Origin: Sphaerotilus mobilis
GTDB lineage: Bacteria; Pseudomonadota; Gammaproteobacteria; Burkholderiales; Burkholderiaceae_C
DNA: 64,000 nt
NCBI RefSeq assembly: GCF_004216565.1
Contig: NZ_SGWV01000007.1
Coordinates: 868,001-932,000 of the forward strand
Reading direction: 5' to 3'
The notes under the pieces were generated by a model. It saw only the letters and a list, made by a program, of their open reading frames with translations, made no database searches and was not told where the DNA came from. This document shows, piece by piece, positions 14,297-25,622 of the stretch (position 1 is its first letter; each line of letters begins with the position of its first letter). Made by a program: the position numbers and the translations under genes.

Positions 14297-15804
14297 ACAC
14301 CGCCGGCACGCCCGCCAACGCCCCGTCGGCCGTTCGCCTGAACGCCCGTCTGGCGCGGCAATGGTCGCGCCTGACGCCGGAGTTCCTGCCCTTTGCCGAT
14401 GCCGTCAGCCCTGGCCTGCCGCTGGCGCGCTTGCTGCGGCTGGCGCTGTTCCAGGTCAGCGTGGGCATGGCTGCTGCGCTGCTGGTGGGCACGCTCAACC
14501 GGGTGATGATCCTGGAGCTGGGTGTGCCGGCCTGGCTGGTCGCGCTGATGGTGGCGCTGCCGCTGCTGGCCGCGCCCTTCCGCGCCGTCGTCGGGCACCG
14601 GTCCGACACCCACCGCTCGCTGCTGGGCTGGCGCCGCGTGCCCTACCTGTGGATGGGCACGCTGCTGCAGTTCGGCGGCCTGGCCATCCTGCCCTTCAGC
14701 CTGATCCTGCTGTCGAGCCATGCCGGTGTGGCGGACGCCGCCCGCTGGACCGGCCTGGTGGCCGCGCTGGCCGCCTTCCTGATGGTCGGCGCAGGCATGC
14801 AGACGACCCAGACCGCCGGCCTCGCGCTGGCCACCGATCAGGCCACGCCCGAAACCCGCCCGCGCGTGGTCGCGCTGATGTACGTGATGCTGCTGCTGGG
14901 CATGGTCGGCGCCAGCGCGGTCTTCAGCCTGGTGCTCGCCAGCTACACCCCAACCCGGCTGGTGGGCGTGGTGCAGGGCGCGGCCAGCGTCACGCTGCTG
15001 CTCAACCTTGTCGCCCTGTGGAAGCAGGAGCCGCGGACCGCCCAACACAACACAGACGCAGCGGCCGATGCATCCGCCATCGCCACGCCGCGCGAGCCCT
15101 TCCGGCAGGTCTGGCAACGCTATGCGGGGCGCCCGCACACGCTGCGCTTCCTCGTCACGCTGGCGCTTGGCACCGCAGCCTTCAGCATGCAGGACATCGT
15201 GCTGGAGCCCTATGGCGGCGAGATCCTGCACCTGAGCGTGTCGGCCACCAGCCTGCTGACGGCCATGATGGCGCTGGGCTCGGTCGGCGCCTTCGTGCTC
15301 GCCACCCGCTGGCTGCCACGCGGCGTCGACCCGCACCGCCTCGCGGCGCTGGGCCTGCTGATCGGCATCGTCGCCTTCTCGGCCGTGGTGTTCGCCGCGC
15401 CGCTGGGCTCGGGCGGACTGTTCCGCGCCGGCAACCTGCTGATCGGCCTGGGCAGCGGCCTGTTCTCGGTCTGCACGCTGGTCATCGCCATGGGCATGGC
15501 CCGCGACGACGGCGCCGGCCTGGCGCTGGGCGCCTGGGGTGCCGTGCAGGCCACGGCGGCCGGCGTGGCCGTCGCGCTGGGCGGCACGCTGCGCGACGCG
15601 GTGCACCTGCTGGGCACGGCGGGCTGGCTGGGCGAGGCGATGTCCGAGCCGCAGGTCGCCTACAGCGTCGTCTATCACACCGAGCTGGCGCTGCTGTTCG
15701 CCACGCTCGTGGCCATCGGTCCCCTGGTGCGGCGCGAGCCGCGTGCCGTGGACCTGTCGTCCCTCCCGAACCAGCGCCTCGGGCTGGCCGAGTTCCCGGG
15801 CTGA
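14293..15804 (+). CDS. lhaA: Light-harvesting 1 assembly protein LhaA (PucC-family MFS)
   Basis: A 503-residue protein with about twelve membrane spans, member of the BCD/PucC/LhaA branch of the major facilitator superfamily. Typical segments are LLVGTLNRVMILELGVPAWL, GHRSDTHRSLLGWRRVPY and MQTTQTAGLALATD. LhaA is needed for efficient assembly of the LH1 antenna around the reaction centre. The gene sits between bchM and puhA, its conserved position, and overlaps bchM by ATGA. In relatives a puhA promoter lies inside lhaA; I did not find a convincing one by eye. Confidence 0.94.
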   Translation: MNTAGTPANAPSAVRLNARLARQWSRLTPEFLPFADAVSPGLPLARLLRLALFQVSVGMAAALLVGTLNRVMILELGVPAWLVALMVALPLLAAPFRAVVGHRSDTHRSLLGWRRVPYLWMGTLLQFGGLAILPFSLILLSSHAGVADAARWTGLVAALAAFLMVGAGMQTTQTAGLALATDQATPETRPRVVALMYVMLLLGMVGASAVFSLVLASYTPTRLVGVVQGAASVTLLLNLVALWKQEPRTAQHNTDAAADASAIATPREPFRQVWQRYAGRPHTLRFLVTLALGTAAFSMQDIVLEPYGGEILHLSVSATSLLTAMMALGSVGAFVLATRWLPRGVDPHRLAALGLLIGIVAFSAVVFAAPLGSGGLFRAGNLLIGLGSGLFSVCTLVIAMGMARDDGAGLALGAWGAVQATAAGVAVALGGTLRDAVHLLGTAGWLGEAMSEPQVAYSVVYHTELALLFATLVAIGPLVRREPRAVDLSSLPNQRLGLAEFPG

Positions 15805-15835
15805 ACCCTCCACGCCCAACCCTCTGGAGACTTCC

Positions 15836-16591
15836 ATGCAAACAGGTGCCATCACGGGCTACATCGACGTGGCGCAACTCGCGCTCTATGCCTTCTGGCT
15901 GTTTTTCGCCGGTCTGATCATTTACCTGCACCGCGAGAACAAGCGCGAGGGCTATCCGCTCGAATCGGACCGCTCCGGCTCGATCCAGGTCCAGGGCTAC
16001 CCGGCGGTGCCCGATCCGGTCAGCTACCGGCTGGCCGACGGCCGCACGGTGCACGCACCCAGCAACCGGCGCGACAACCAGCCGCCGCTGCACGAAGGCG
16101 TCTGGCGCGGCATGCCGCTGACGCCCACCGGCAACCCGTTGCACGCCGGTGTCGGTCCGGGCAGCTGGGCCAACCGGGCCGACGTGCCCGACACCCAGGT
16201 CGACGGCACGCCACGCATCGTGCCGCTGCGGGTGGCGCCGGGCTTCGGCATCTCGTCCAAGGACACCGATCCGCGCGGCCTGCCCGTGCTGGGCGATGAC
16301 GGCGTCGAAGGCGGCCGGGTCGTCGACCTGTGGGTTGACCGCGCCGAGATGCTGCTGCGCTACCTTGAGGTCCGCGTCGACGGCGGCGCACATGTGCTGC
16401 TGCCGATGAACTTCGCCCGCATCCAGTCGCGGGCGGTGCGGGTGCAGTCCCTGCTGGGCCACCAGCTGCGCGAGGTGCCGAACACGCGCCACCCCGAGCA
16501 GGTGACCTTGCTGGAAGAGGAAAAGATCATGGCCTGCTACGGCGCCGGCACGCTGTATGCGACGCCGCAGCGCCAGGAGCCGCTGCTGTGA
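15836..16591 (+). CDS. puhA: Photosynthetic reaction centre H subunit PuhA
   Basis: A 251-residue protein with the classic H-subunit layout: a short periplasmic N-terminus, one membrane helix (about residues 9-32, ending FFAGLIIYLHRENKREGYPL) and a cytoplasmic beta-rich domain. That domain carries DVPDTQVDGTPRIVPLR-like sequence and a conserved C-terminal YGAGTLYATPQRQEP. The H subunit caps the L-M core (pufL and pufM are not in the window) and carries residues for proton delivery to quinone QB. A GGAG eight bases before the ATG supports the start. The 31-base gap after lhaA is the first real break since bchM. The stop overlaps the GTG start of puhB. Confidence 0.97.
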   Translation: MQTGAITGYIDVAQLALYAFWLFFAGLIIYLHRENKREGYPLESDRSGSIQVQGYPAVPDPVSYRLADGRTVHAPSNRRDNQPPLHEGVWRGMPLTPTGNPLHAGVGPGSWANRADVPDTQVDGTPRIVPLRVAPGFGISSKDTDPRGLPVLGDDGVEGGRVVDLWVDRAEMLLRYLEVRVDGGAHVLLPMNFARIQSRAVRVQSLLGHQLREVPNTRHPEQVTLLEEEKIMACYGAGTLYATPQRQEPLL

Positions 16592-17346
16592 AGGCGGTCG
16601 ACCGGCTGGCGCCCGAGCACGAACACGAGTTCGAGGCCCTGCCCGGCCTGCCCGAGCCGCTGCCGCCGGGCGAGACCGTGCTGTGGCAGGGCCGGCCGCA
16701 GGGCCTGTCGCTGGCCCGGCAGGCGCTCTGGCTCGACCGCATCGGCATCTACTTTGTGGCGCTGCTGGTCTGGCGTCTGGTGGCCGGCCAGCTCGACGGC
16801 GAGGACGCCACGACCACCGCGCTGGCGCTGGCCCGCATGCTGATGCCGATGGCGGTGGCCGGCGGCCTGCTGCTGGGCCTGGGCTGGCTGATGGCGCGCA
16901 GCACGCTCTACACGGTCACCAGCCGGCGCGTGGTGATGCGCATCGGCGTCGTGCTGGGCATCACCTACAACCTGCCGCTGACGCGCATCGCCACCGCCCG
17001 CCTGAAGCCGCACCGTGACGGCAGCGGCGACCTGGCGCTGGTGCTGAGCGATGGCGACCGCATCGCCTACCTGCACCTGTGGCCGCATGTGCGCCCCTGG
17101 CACCTGAAGTCGACCGAGCCGATGTTGCGCGCCCTGCCCGACGCGGCGCTCGCCGCCGAGCGGCTGACGCACGCATGGCAGGCGGTGCAGGGTCAGGCGA
17201 TGAGCCGCCAGAGCAAGACCCAGACACCGACCAAGACTCAGACCCCGGCACCGGTCCTGATCCCTGTGCCGAGCGATGTGCCGAGCGATGTGCCGAGCGC
17301 CGTGCCGGATCGGGCACCGGACCGGCACGGCCTGTTGACCACCTGA
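16588..17346 (+). CDS. puhB: Photosynthetic complex assembly protein PuhB
   Basis: A 252-residue membrane protein with a bPH2-like fold, required in other purple bacteria for efficient reaction-centre and LH1 assembly. The N-terminal LPPGETVLWQGRP and the middle YTVTSRRVVMRIGVVLGITYN with PLTRIATA are characteristic; hydrophobic helices lie near residues 46-66 and 84-106. It starts at a GTG overlapping the puhA stop (GTGA), consistent with coupling. The last 40 residues are low-complexity: KTQTP units and PSDVPSDVPSAVP, encoded by a 12-bp direct repeat near 17275-17310. This tail is probably dispensable and is unlike the rest. Confidence 0.93.
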   Translation: MKAVDRLAPEHEHEFEALPGLPEPLPPGETVLWQGRPQGLSLARQALWLDRIGIYFVALLVWRLVAGQLDGEDATTTALALARMLMPMAVAGGLLLGLGWLMARSTLYTVTSRRVVMRIGVVLGITYNLPLTRIATARLKPHRDGSGDLALVLSDGDRIAYLHLWPHVRPWHLKSTEPMLRALPDAALAAERLTHAWQAVQGQAMSRQSKTQTPTKTQTPAPVLIPVPSDVPSDVPSAVPDRAPDRHGLLTT

Positions 17347-17380
17347 CCGCGCCCCGATCACCAGCCGAGAACGCCCCGCC

Positions 17381-17830
17381 ATGTCGACCGTCGAATCGCA
17401 CCCCCTGAGTCGCGCGCCCCGGCTGCCCTTGCTCGCCATCGGCGTGCTGCTGCTGAGCGCCGTGCTGGGCACAGCGCTCGTGCGCGGCGCGGGCGTCAGC
17501 CCGGTCCAGCGGGCCGACGCGGCCACTGTCCGTACGGTCAACCTGCACTTCGAGGACCGCGACGACGGCGCCATCCTGATCCGCGATGCCGACAGCGGGG
17601 CCGTGCGCGGCACGGTCGCGCCGGGCACGCAGGGCTTCCTGCGCAGCACCATGCGCGGCCTCGTGCGCGAGCGGCGTCGCCAAGGGCTGGGCCCTGCCAC
17701 ACCCTTCCAGCTGCTGGGCCGGGCCGACGGGCGGCTGACGCTGTTCGATCCGGGCACGGGCCGGCGCATCGACCTTGAATCCTTCGGACCGACCCATGCG
17801 GCCGTGTTCGCCCAGCTCATCACCCCCTGA
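17381..17830 (+). CDS. puhC: Photosynthetic complex assembly protein PuhC
   Basis: A 149-residue protein with one N-terminal membrane helix (about residues 16-37) and a small extracytoplasmic domain, matching PuhC in length, topology and position between puhB and acsF. Family-like segments are LHFEDRDDGAILIRDADSG and GFLRSTMRGLVRERR. PuhC helps organise the reaction-centre core complex in Rhodobacter; its mechanism is not known. There is a 34-base gap after puhB. Confidence 0.92.
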   Translation: MSTVESHPLSRAPRLPLLAIGVLLLSAVLGTALVRGAGVSPVQRADAATVRTVNLHFEDRDDGAILIRDADSGAVRGTVAPGTQGFLRSTMRGLVRERRRQGLGPATPFQLLGRADGRLTLFDPGTGRRIDLESFGPTHAAVFAQLITP

Positions 17831-17851
17831 GACGTGACCCGGGAGACGACG

Positions 17852-18928
17852 ATGGACCACACCCTCGACCTCAACACCCCCGATGACGCCGCTGCGCTGG
17901 CCAAGCGCAGCAGCTTGCTGACGCCGCGCTTCTACACGACCGACCATGCCGCGATGGACGCGCTGGACATGTCACCGCTGCGCCGCGAATGGGACGCCAT
18001 GCTGGCCGAATACGAAGGCGACAACAACCAGGACCACTTCCAGCGCACGCCCGAGTTCGCCGCCGAGGTGGCCGCCCTGTCGGCCCAGTGGTCGCCGCAG
18101 CTGCGGCGTGACTTCCAGGACTTCCTCGTCAGCTCGCTGACCAGCGAATACTCCGGCTGCGTGCTCTACAACGAGATCCAGAAGAACGTCCAGAACCCGG
18201 ACATCCGCGCGCTGATGCGCTACATGACGCGCGACGAGTCACGCCACGCCAACTTCATCAACCAGTCGCTCAAGGACTTCGGCCTGGGCGTGGACCTGCT
18301 GGCGCTCAAGCGGACCAAGGCCTACACCTACTTCAAGCCCAAATACATCTTCTACGCGACCTACCTGTCCGAGAAGATCGGCTACGCCCGCTACATCACC
18401 ATCTTCCGGCAGCTTGAGAAGCACCCGGAACTGCGCTTCCACCCGATCTTTCGGTGGTTCGAACGCTGGTGCAACGACGAGTTCCGGCACGGCGAATCCT
18501 TCGCGCTGATCATGCGGGCCCAGCCCCATCTGCTGCGCGGCGCCAACCTGCTGTGGGTGCGCTTCTTCCTGCTGGCCGTCTACGCCACGATGTACGTGCG
18601 CGACCACACCCGCCCCTGGCTGTGCGAGGCGCTGGGCATGGACGCCACCGCCTATGACCACCGCGTGTTCGAGATCACCACCGCCATCTCGAAGCAGGTC
18701 TTCCCGATCAGCCTGGACACCGCCTCGCCGGGCTTCCGCACCGGTCTGGACCGTCTGCTGCACTGGTCGCTCAAGGCCGATGCGGCCAAGGCCCGCGGCG
18801 GCGTCATCGGCAAGCTGCAGCAGGGTGTCTGCGCGGCGGGTGCGGCCTGGACCTTCCTGAAGCTCTACCTGCACCCGGTCCAGCGCCACGAGCTGCCGGC
18901 CGAGATCCGCGTCGCGCCGGCCTGGTGA
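17852..18928 (+). CDS. acsF: Aerobic Mg-protoporphyrin IX monomethyl ester oxidative cyclase AcsF
   Basis: A 358-residue di-iron carboxylate enzyme that builds ring E of (bacterio)chlorophyll with O2. Ferritin-like iron ligands are visible in [22 protein letters not shown] and [12 protein letters not shown] (two ExxH-type motifs). I prefer the ATG at 17852, with GGGAG six bases before it, to the in-frame GTG at 17834. The O2-dependent cyclase implies synthesis under air or microaerobic conditions; the anaerobic radical-SAM cyclase BchE is not in the window but could lie elsewhere. The gene sits between puhC and puhE, an arrangement seen in Rubrivivax-type bacteria. Confidence 0.96.
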   Translation: MDHTLDLNTPDDAAALAKRSSLLTPRFYTTDHAAMDALDMSPLRREWDAMLAEYEGDNNQDHFQRTPEFAAEVAALSAQWSPQLRRDFQDFLVSSLTSEYSGCVLYNEIQKNVQNPDIRALMRYMTRDESRHANFINQSLKDFGLGVDLLALKRTKAYTYFKPKYIFYATYLSEKIGYARYITIFRQLEKHPELRFHPIFRWFERWCNDEFRHGESFALIMRAQPHLLRGANLLWVRFFLLAVYATMYVRDHTRPWLCEALGMDATAYDHRVFEITTAISKQVFPISLDTASPGFRTGLDRLLHWSLKADAAKARGGVIGKLQQGVCAAGAAWTFLKLYLHPVQRHELPAEIRVAPAW

Positions 18929-18935
18929 GACGGCG

Positions 18936-19712
18936 ATGACGCTGCTTGCCGCCGTGCTCTACACCGTGCTGGTGTGGTGGTTGAGCACCGGCGTCATCCT
19001 CTACCTCAACGGTCTGCCAAGGGCGCACCACCCGGCGCTGATGGCCGTCGCCACGCTGCTGCTGGGCGTCGCGCTGGCGGGCATCTCGGCCTCGGCCGGC
19101 GACACCGGCGTGGCCGATGCCTACCTGGCCTTCAGCGCCACCATCGCCGTCTGGGGCTGGCAGGAACTGGGTTTCCTGCTCGGCTACGTGACCGGCCCGC
19201 GCCGCATCGCCTGTCCACCCGAGGCGCGCGGCTGGCGCCGCCTGCGCCATGCGCTGGCCGCCATCCTGTACCACGAGCTGGCCCTGCTGCTGCTGGGTGC
19301 GACGGTGCTGGCGCTGACCTGGCAGCAGCCCAACACGGTCGCGCTGTGGACCTTCGTGGTGCTGTGGGTGATGCGGACCTCCGCCAAGCTCAACGTCTAC
19401 CTGGGCGTGCGCAACCTGTCGGAGAGCTTCCTGCCGGCCCACCTGCGCTACCTGCACAGCTACTTCCGCCAGCGGCCCGGCAACGCGCTGTTCGCCAGCA
19501 GCGTGATCGCCTCGACCGCCGCCGCCGTGGCGGTCTGGGACGTCGCCGTCGCGCCGACCGCCACGCCCTACCAGGCCTGCGCAGCCGCGCTGGTCGCCAC
19601 GCTGCTGAGCCTGGCGGTGCTGGAGCACTGGTTCATGGTCCTGCCCATGCCCAGCGAATGGCTGTGGCGCTGGGGCCTGCGCTCGCGCGAAGGGCAGACG
19701 CCCTCGGCCTGA
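18936..19712 (+). CDS. puhE: Putative photosynthetic complex assembly protein PuhE
   Basis: A 258-residue, seven-to-eight-span membrane protein of the DUF3623/PuhE type; recognisable stretches are GWQELGFLLGYVTGPRR, WVMRTSAKLNVYLGVRN and the end VLEHWFMVLPMPSEWLWRW. PuhE lowers bacteriochlorophyll production and aids complex assembly in Rhodobacter; its biochemistry is unknown. It ends the rightward photosynthesis run and converges with aauR, six bases away, with no visible terminator hairpin between them. Confidence 0.92.
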   Translation: MTLLAAVLYTVLVWWLSTGVILYLNGLPRAHHPALMAVATLLLGVALAGISASAGDTGVADAYLAFSATIAVWGWQELGFLLGYVTGPRRIACPPEARGWRRLRHALAAILYHELALLLLGATVLALTWQQPNTVALWTFVVLWVMRTSAKLNVYLGVRNLSESFLPAHLRYLHSYFRQRPGNALFASSVIASTAAAVAVWDVAVAPTATPYQACAAALVATLLSLAVLEHWFMVLPMPSEWLWRWGLRSREGQTPSA

Positions 19713-19718
19713 ACGGCC

Positions 19719-21091
<1,373 letters not shown>

Positions 21092-21095
<4 letters not shown>

Positions 21096-23062
21096 GGCGT
21101 GGGATCGGTGGCGGATGTTGAAGGAAGCGGCGCCTCAGGCGCGAGCGGCAAGCGCAGGACGAAGCAGGCGCCCGGGCCGCCGGGATCGGCCGGATCGGCA
21201 AGATGGGCCGGACTGGCGGGGCTGTGCGCCTCCAGGTCGCCACCACACTCTCGCACGATGTCGCGCGAGATGGCCAGCCCCAGGCCCAGGCCGGCACCGG
21301 CTGGCTTGGTCGTGAAGAAGGGCTCGAACAGGTGCTCGCGGGTGGCGGCGTCGAAGCCGGGGCCGTTGTCGATGACCTTGAGCAGCAGCTCGGACCCCAC
21401 CAGCTCGGCCTCGATGCACAGGCGCCGGTCGGGGCGCTGCTGCATCGCGTCGACGGCGTTGCCGATCAGGTTGATCAGCACCTGCTCCAGCCGGTTCGGG
21501 TCGCACCAGACACGCGGCAGGCCGGCCTCGGGCGGGCAGCGGTTGTCCAGCGTGACGCCTTCCTTGCGCAGCCGCTGGTCATAGAGAAACAGCGCATGGC
21601 GCACCGCCACGGCCACGTCGGTGGCCGACGGCTGGGCGGCCGACTTGCGGGCAAAGCTCTTGAGCGGATGGATGATCCCGCCCATCTGGTCGGCCAGCCG
21701 GGCGACGATGTCGAGGTTGCCGCCGACCGCATCCAGGTCGCCCCGGCGCAGGAACTCACGGGCATTGCCCGACAGCGTGCGAATGGCGCCCAGCGGTTGC
21801 GTCAGCTCATGGGTGATGCCGGTGGCGAGCTGGCCCAGCACGGCCATCTTGCCGGCGTGCACCAGCTCGTCCTGGGCCGCGCGCAGCGTCAACTCGGCCT
21901 GCTCGCGTTCGGCGACCTCCTTGCGCAAGCGCGTGTTGGTCTCGCTGAGTGCGCGGGTGCGCTTGGCGACCTTGTGTTCCAGCTCGGTGTTGACCCGTTC
22001 GAGCATCTGCTTGGCCTCCAGCTTCTGGCGCAGCAGCCGGCGCCGCTGCAGCAGGTAGAGCGCCAGCAGCTGCACAAAGGCCACGGCGACGCCGCACAGC
22101 ATCCCGAAGCGCATGGCCTGCAGGCGCACGCCGCGCAGGTCCGAGAAGATCAGCACGCGCCAGTCCATGCCGTCGAGCGCACGGCCCAGCACCAGCATCT
22201 CCGCGCTGCCGCGCGCCAGCCCGGCATTGCCAGCCGGCAGCACGCCTTCGACGACCTGGCTTTCCTCGTCGACCGACAGCTGCACCGGCAAGGGGAAACG
22301 GGCGATGCGCAGGTCGTCGTAAAGCCGGTTGATCTGCAGGTCGACCCTGCGCTCCAGCGGCAGTTCGGCCAGCGCGGTGTAGCGCCACTCGGCTTGCGAG
22401 GACAGGATGACGACCTGGTTGGCATCGGCCAGCAGCGCCGGGGCGCCCAGCATCTCCCAGATCTGCTCGATCGGCGACAGGCTGATCTTGATCGCCGCAA
22501 CGCCCACCACGCGGGCACCGTCGCGGATCGGGTGCGAGACGAAGTAGCCCGGCTCGCCACGCCGCGCGCCGATCGCGAAATGGCGCCCGACCCGGCCGGC
22601 CAGCGCCTCCAGGAAATACGGCCGGTAGGCCATGTCCGAGCCGACCAGGCTGTCGTCGTTCTGGTCGTTGTTGCTCGATGCGAGCACGGTGCCACGCTCG
22701 TCCAGCACGAACACCGCGACGCTGCCCAGGTGCGCGTTCAGCCGGCGCAGGTAGCCGCTGGCATCGGCCACCCGGCGTGGCTCGGCAGGGGCACGCAACA
22801 GCGCCAGCACGTCGGCACTGAGCTGCACCGTGGCCGGCACGTGTTCAAGGCGACGGATGCGGCCTTCGACCACCGCCGCGAACAGGTCCAGCCGGTGGTT
22901 GGACTCCTGCCGCAACGCCGCCATGCCCTGACGCTCGCTGAGCACGTCACCCAGCCAGGCGCCCAGCACGATGGTGCCCACCGCTGCCAGCACCAGCAGC
23001 ATCCGCAGCACCGGCCGCCACCACGGGCGCGGCGGGCCGAACAGGGCGGACGATTCAGGCAT
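21092..23062 (-). CDS. aauS: Sensor histidine kinase, DctB/AauS type
   Basis: A 656-residue membrane kinase. An N-terminal membrane helix (about residues 17-35) and a second one near residue 310 enclose a periplasmic double-Cache sensor region (YRPYFLEAL, GEPGYFVSHPI). A coiled linker leads to a HisKA domain with ATGITHELTQPLGAIR and an ATPase domain with NLIGNAVDAM, DNGPGF and GLGLGLAIS. DctB-family kinases sense C4-dicarboxylates; neighbours here suggest acidic amino acids as ligands. I start at 23062 (MPESSALF); an in-frame upstream ATG would add 15 basic residues. A 162-base gap to gltL may contain its own promoter, though none is obvious. Confidence 0.82.
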
Positions 23063-23224
23063 GGCCGGATTGTCCTTGCGGATCGGACGCGACCTTGCCA
23101 CGCGCACCGCGACGATCCAGCAGCGACGCGGGAGGTGGCGCGGGAAGGGACGCGGGAGGTGGATGCGCCAGCCCGGCCGTCGCGCCCCCTGCAGGGCACG
23201 CGACGCAGGCGCTCCTGGGGCGGG

Positions 23225-23959
<735 letters not shown>

Positions 23960-24013
23960 GTTGAACTCCTGTTAGCGCGCTCGGCCTGCGCCGGGCCGCC
24001 CCAAGCGGGCCGA

Positions 24014-24050
24014 GGCCCCCCTGGGGGGCGGTCGGTACCCCGGCCGGGGG
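24014..24050. repeat. GC-rich palindromic spacer between gltK and gltL
   Basis: Two adjacent inverted repeats: GGCCCCCC-T-GGGGGGC (24014-24029) and the perfect CCCCGGCCGGGG (24038-24049). The first resembles the CCCCCTTGAGGGGG hairpin at 25583-25596 in the other spacer of the same operon. Such structures can stabilise upstream mRNA or attenuate downstream expression. Confidence 0.55.
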
Positions 24051-24056
24051 CTTCAT

Positions 24057-24722
24057 TTACCGAATGATTTGGATCTTGGCCTGCAGACGCTTGACCAACA
24101 TGGAGAGGCTGAAGCAGATGACGAAATACACCCCGGCGGCGACCAGGTAGGTTTCGACCGGGCGGTTGAAGTTCTTGCCCGCCACCTCGAAGCCCTTGAG
24201 CAGGTCGTAGGCACCGATGGCGTAGACCAGCGAGGTGTCCTGGAACAGGATGATGGTCTGCGTCAGCAGTACCGGCAGCATGTTGCGGAAGGCCTGCGGC
24301 AGCACGATGGTCTGCATGGTCTGGCGGTAGGTCATGCCCACCGCATAACCCGCATGGACCTGGCCGCGCGAGACGCTCTGGATGCCCGCCCGCATGATCT
24401 CCGAGTAGTAGGCCGCCTCGAACAGCGTGAAGGTCACGATGGCCGACAGCTCCGCGCCCATCGGCCGTCCGATCAAGAGCGGGATCAGCAGGAAGAACCA
24501 CAGGATGACCATCACCAGCGGCACGCTGCGCATGGTGTTGACATAGGCCGCCGCCGGCACCACCAGCCAGGGCTTGCCCGACAGGCGCATCAGCGCGAGC
24601 AGCGTGCCCAGCACGATGCCACCGACCATCGCGACCAGCGTGAGCTGGATCGAGAAGATCAGGCCCTTGAGGACAAAGCTGCCGATGACGTCGGACGTGA
24701 AGAATGCGAAGTCGAGGTTCAC
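24057..24722 (-). CDS. gltK: Glutamate/aspartate ABC transporter permease GltK
   Basis: A 221-residue inner-membrane permease of the HisM/GltK family with about five spans. The EAA-like loop is EIMRAGIQSVSRGQVHAGYAVGM, and an N-terminal NTMRSVPLVMVILWFFLLIP segment is typical. It pairs with GltJ to form the channel. Its ATG overlaps the gltJ stop, supporting translational coupling. Confidence 0.92.
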   Translation of the reverse strand: MNLDFAFFTSDVIGSFVLKGLIFSIQLTLVAMVGGIVLGTLLALMRLSGKPWLVVPAAAYVNTMRSVPLVMVILWFFLLIPLLIGRPMGAELSAIVTFTLFEAAYYSEIMRAGIQSVSRGQVHAGYAVGMTYRQTMQTIVLPQAFRNMLPVLLTQTIILFQDTSLVYAIGAYDLLKGFEVAGKNFNRPVETYLVAAGVYFVICFSLSMLVKRLQAKIQIIR

Positions 24723-25465
24723 TTGCCACCTCCGCCGACCATGCCCGGCACGCGCACACGCTGTTCGATGAACTGCGCGATGCGGTTGATCGTGAAGGCC
24801 GAGATGAAGTACAGGCCCGTCACCGCGAGGTAGATCTCGATGCCGCGCGAGGTCTCTTCCTGCGCCTGCATCGCAAACATCGTCAGCTCGGCGATGCTGA
24901 CCGCGAAGGCCACCGAGGAGTTCTTGATGATGTTCATGCTCTCGCTCGTCAGCGGCGGGATGACGATGCGAAAGGCCATCGGCAGGATCACGTAGCGATA
25001 GGTCTGGCCCAGCGTCAGGCCCATCGCCAGACCGGCATAGCGCTGGCCGCGCGGCAAGGTCTGGATGCCGGCCTTGACCTGCTCGGCGATGCGCGCGGAG
25101 GTGAAGAAGCCCAGGCCGACGACGACCAGCACAAAGCTCGGAACGCCCTTCAGCACGGGGAAAATCTGCGGCAGCACGTGATACCAGAGGAAGATCTGGA
25201 CCAGCAGCGGGATGTTGCGAAACAGCTCCGTCCAGGCATTGCCGAAGAAGGCCCAGCCCCGGTGCGGCAGCGTGCGCAGGATGCCGATCAACGAGCCCAC
25301 GACCAGCGCCACCAGCAGCGCCAGCACGGCCACCGACAGGGTCCAGCCCCAGGCGCTCAGCAGCCAGTCGAGGTAGGTGACATCACCGTCACGGCCAAAG
25401 CAGCCGGCAATGACCTCGCCCTCGAGCGTGCTCTTGCAGAAGACTTGCCAGTCCCAGTTGGACAC
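24719..25465 (-). CDS. gltJ: Glutamate/aspartate ABC transporter permease GltJ
   Basis: A 248-residue permease with the family loop ARIAEQVKAGIQTLPRGQRYAGLAMGL and the segment ELFRNIPLLVQIFLWYHVLP. The N-terminus has the extra soluble stretch WDWQVFCKSTLEGE...TYLDWLLSAWGWTLSV seen in GltJ but not GltK. It forms a heterodimer with GltK. A 157-base spacer with strong hairpins separates it from gltI upstream. Confidence 0.92.
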   Translation of the reverse strand: MSNWDWQVFCKSTLEGEVIAGCFGRDGDVTYLDWLLSAWGWTLSVAVLALLVALVVGSLIGILRTLPHRGWAFFGNAWTELFRNIPLLVQIFLWYHVLPQIFPVLKGVPSFVLVVVGLGFFTSARIAEQVKAGIQTLPRGQRYAGLAMGLTLGQTYRYVILPMAFRIVIPPLTSESMNIIKNSSVAFAVSIAELTMFAMQAQEETSRGIEIYLAVTGLYFISAFTINRIAQFIEQRVRVPGMVGGGGK

Positions 25466-25550
25466 CGGTGGCTCCCAAAGAATCAGATGTAGGCCAGCGG
25501 TCCGACCAGGGCACCGGCAGCACGGAACTCGGTCAAACCCAGCGCATCCC

Positions 25551-25613
25551 GTGGATCCGGCTTCGCCGGTCCACTGGGATGGCCCCCTTGAGGGGGACGC
25601 GCGTCAGCGCGTC
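25551..25613. repeat. Three consecutive hairpins between gltI and gltJ
   Basis: Inverted repeats in series: GTGGA(T)CCGG/CCGGTCCAC around a CTTCG loop (25551-25574), a CCCCCTTGAGGGGG stem (25583-25596) and GACGCGC-GTCA-GCGCGTC (25596-25613, 7-bp perfect stem). There is no T-run, so this is not a simple terminator. It lies right after the receptor gene, where REP-type structures often allow receptor mRNA to outlast permease mRNA. Confidence 0.65.
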
Positions 25614-25622
25614 GGGGGTGGG

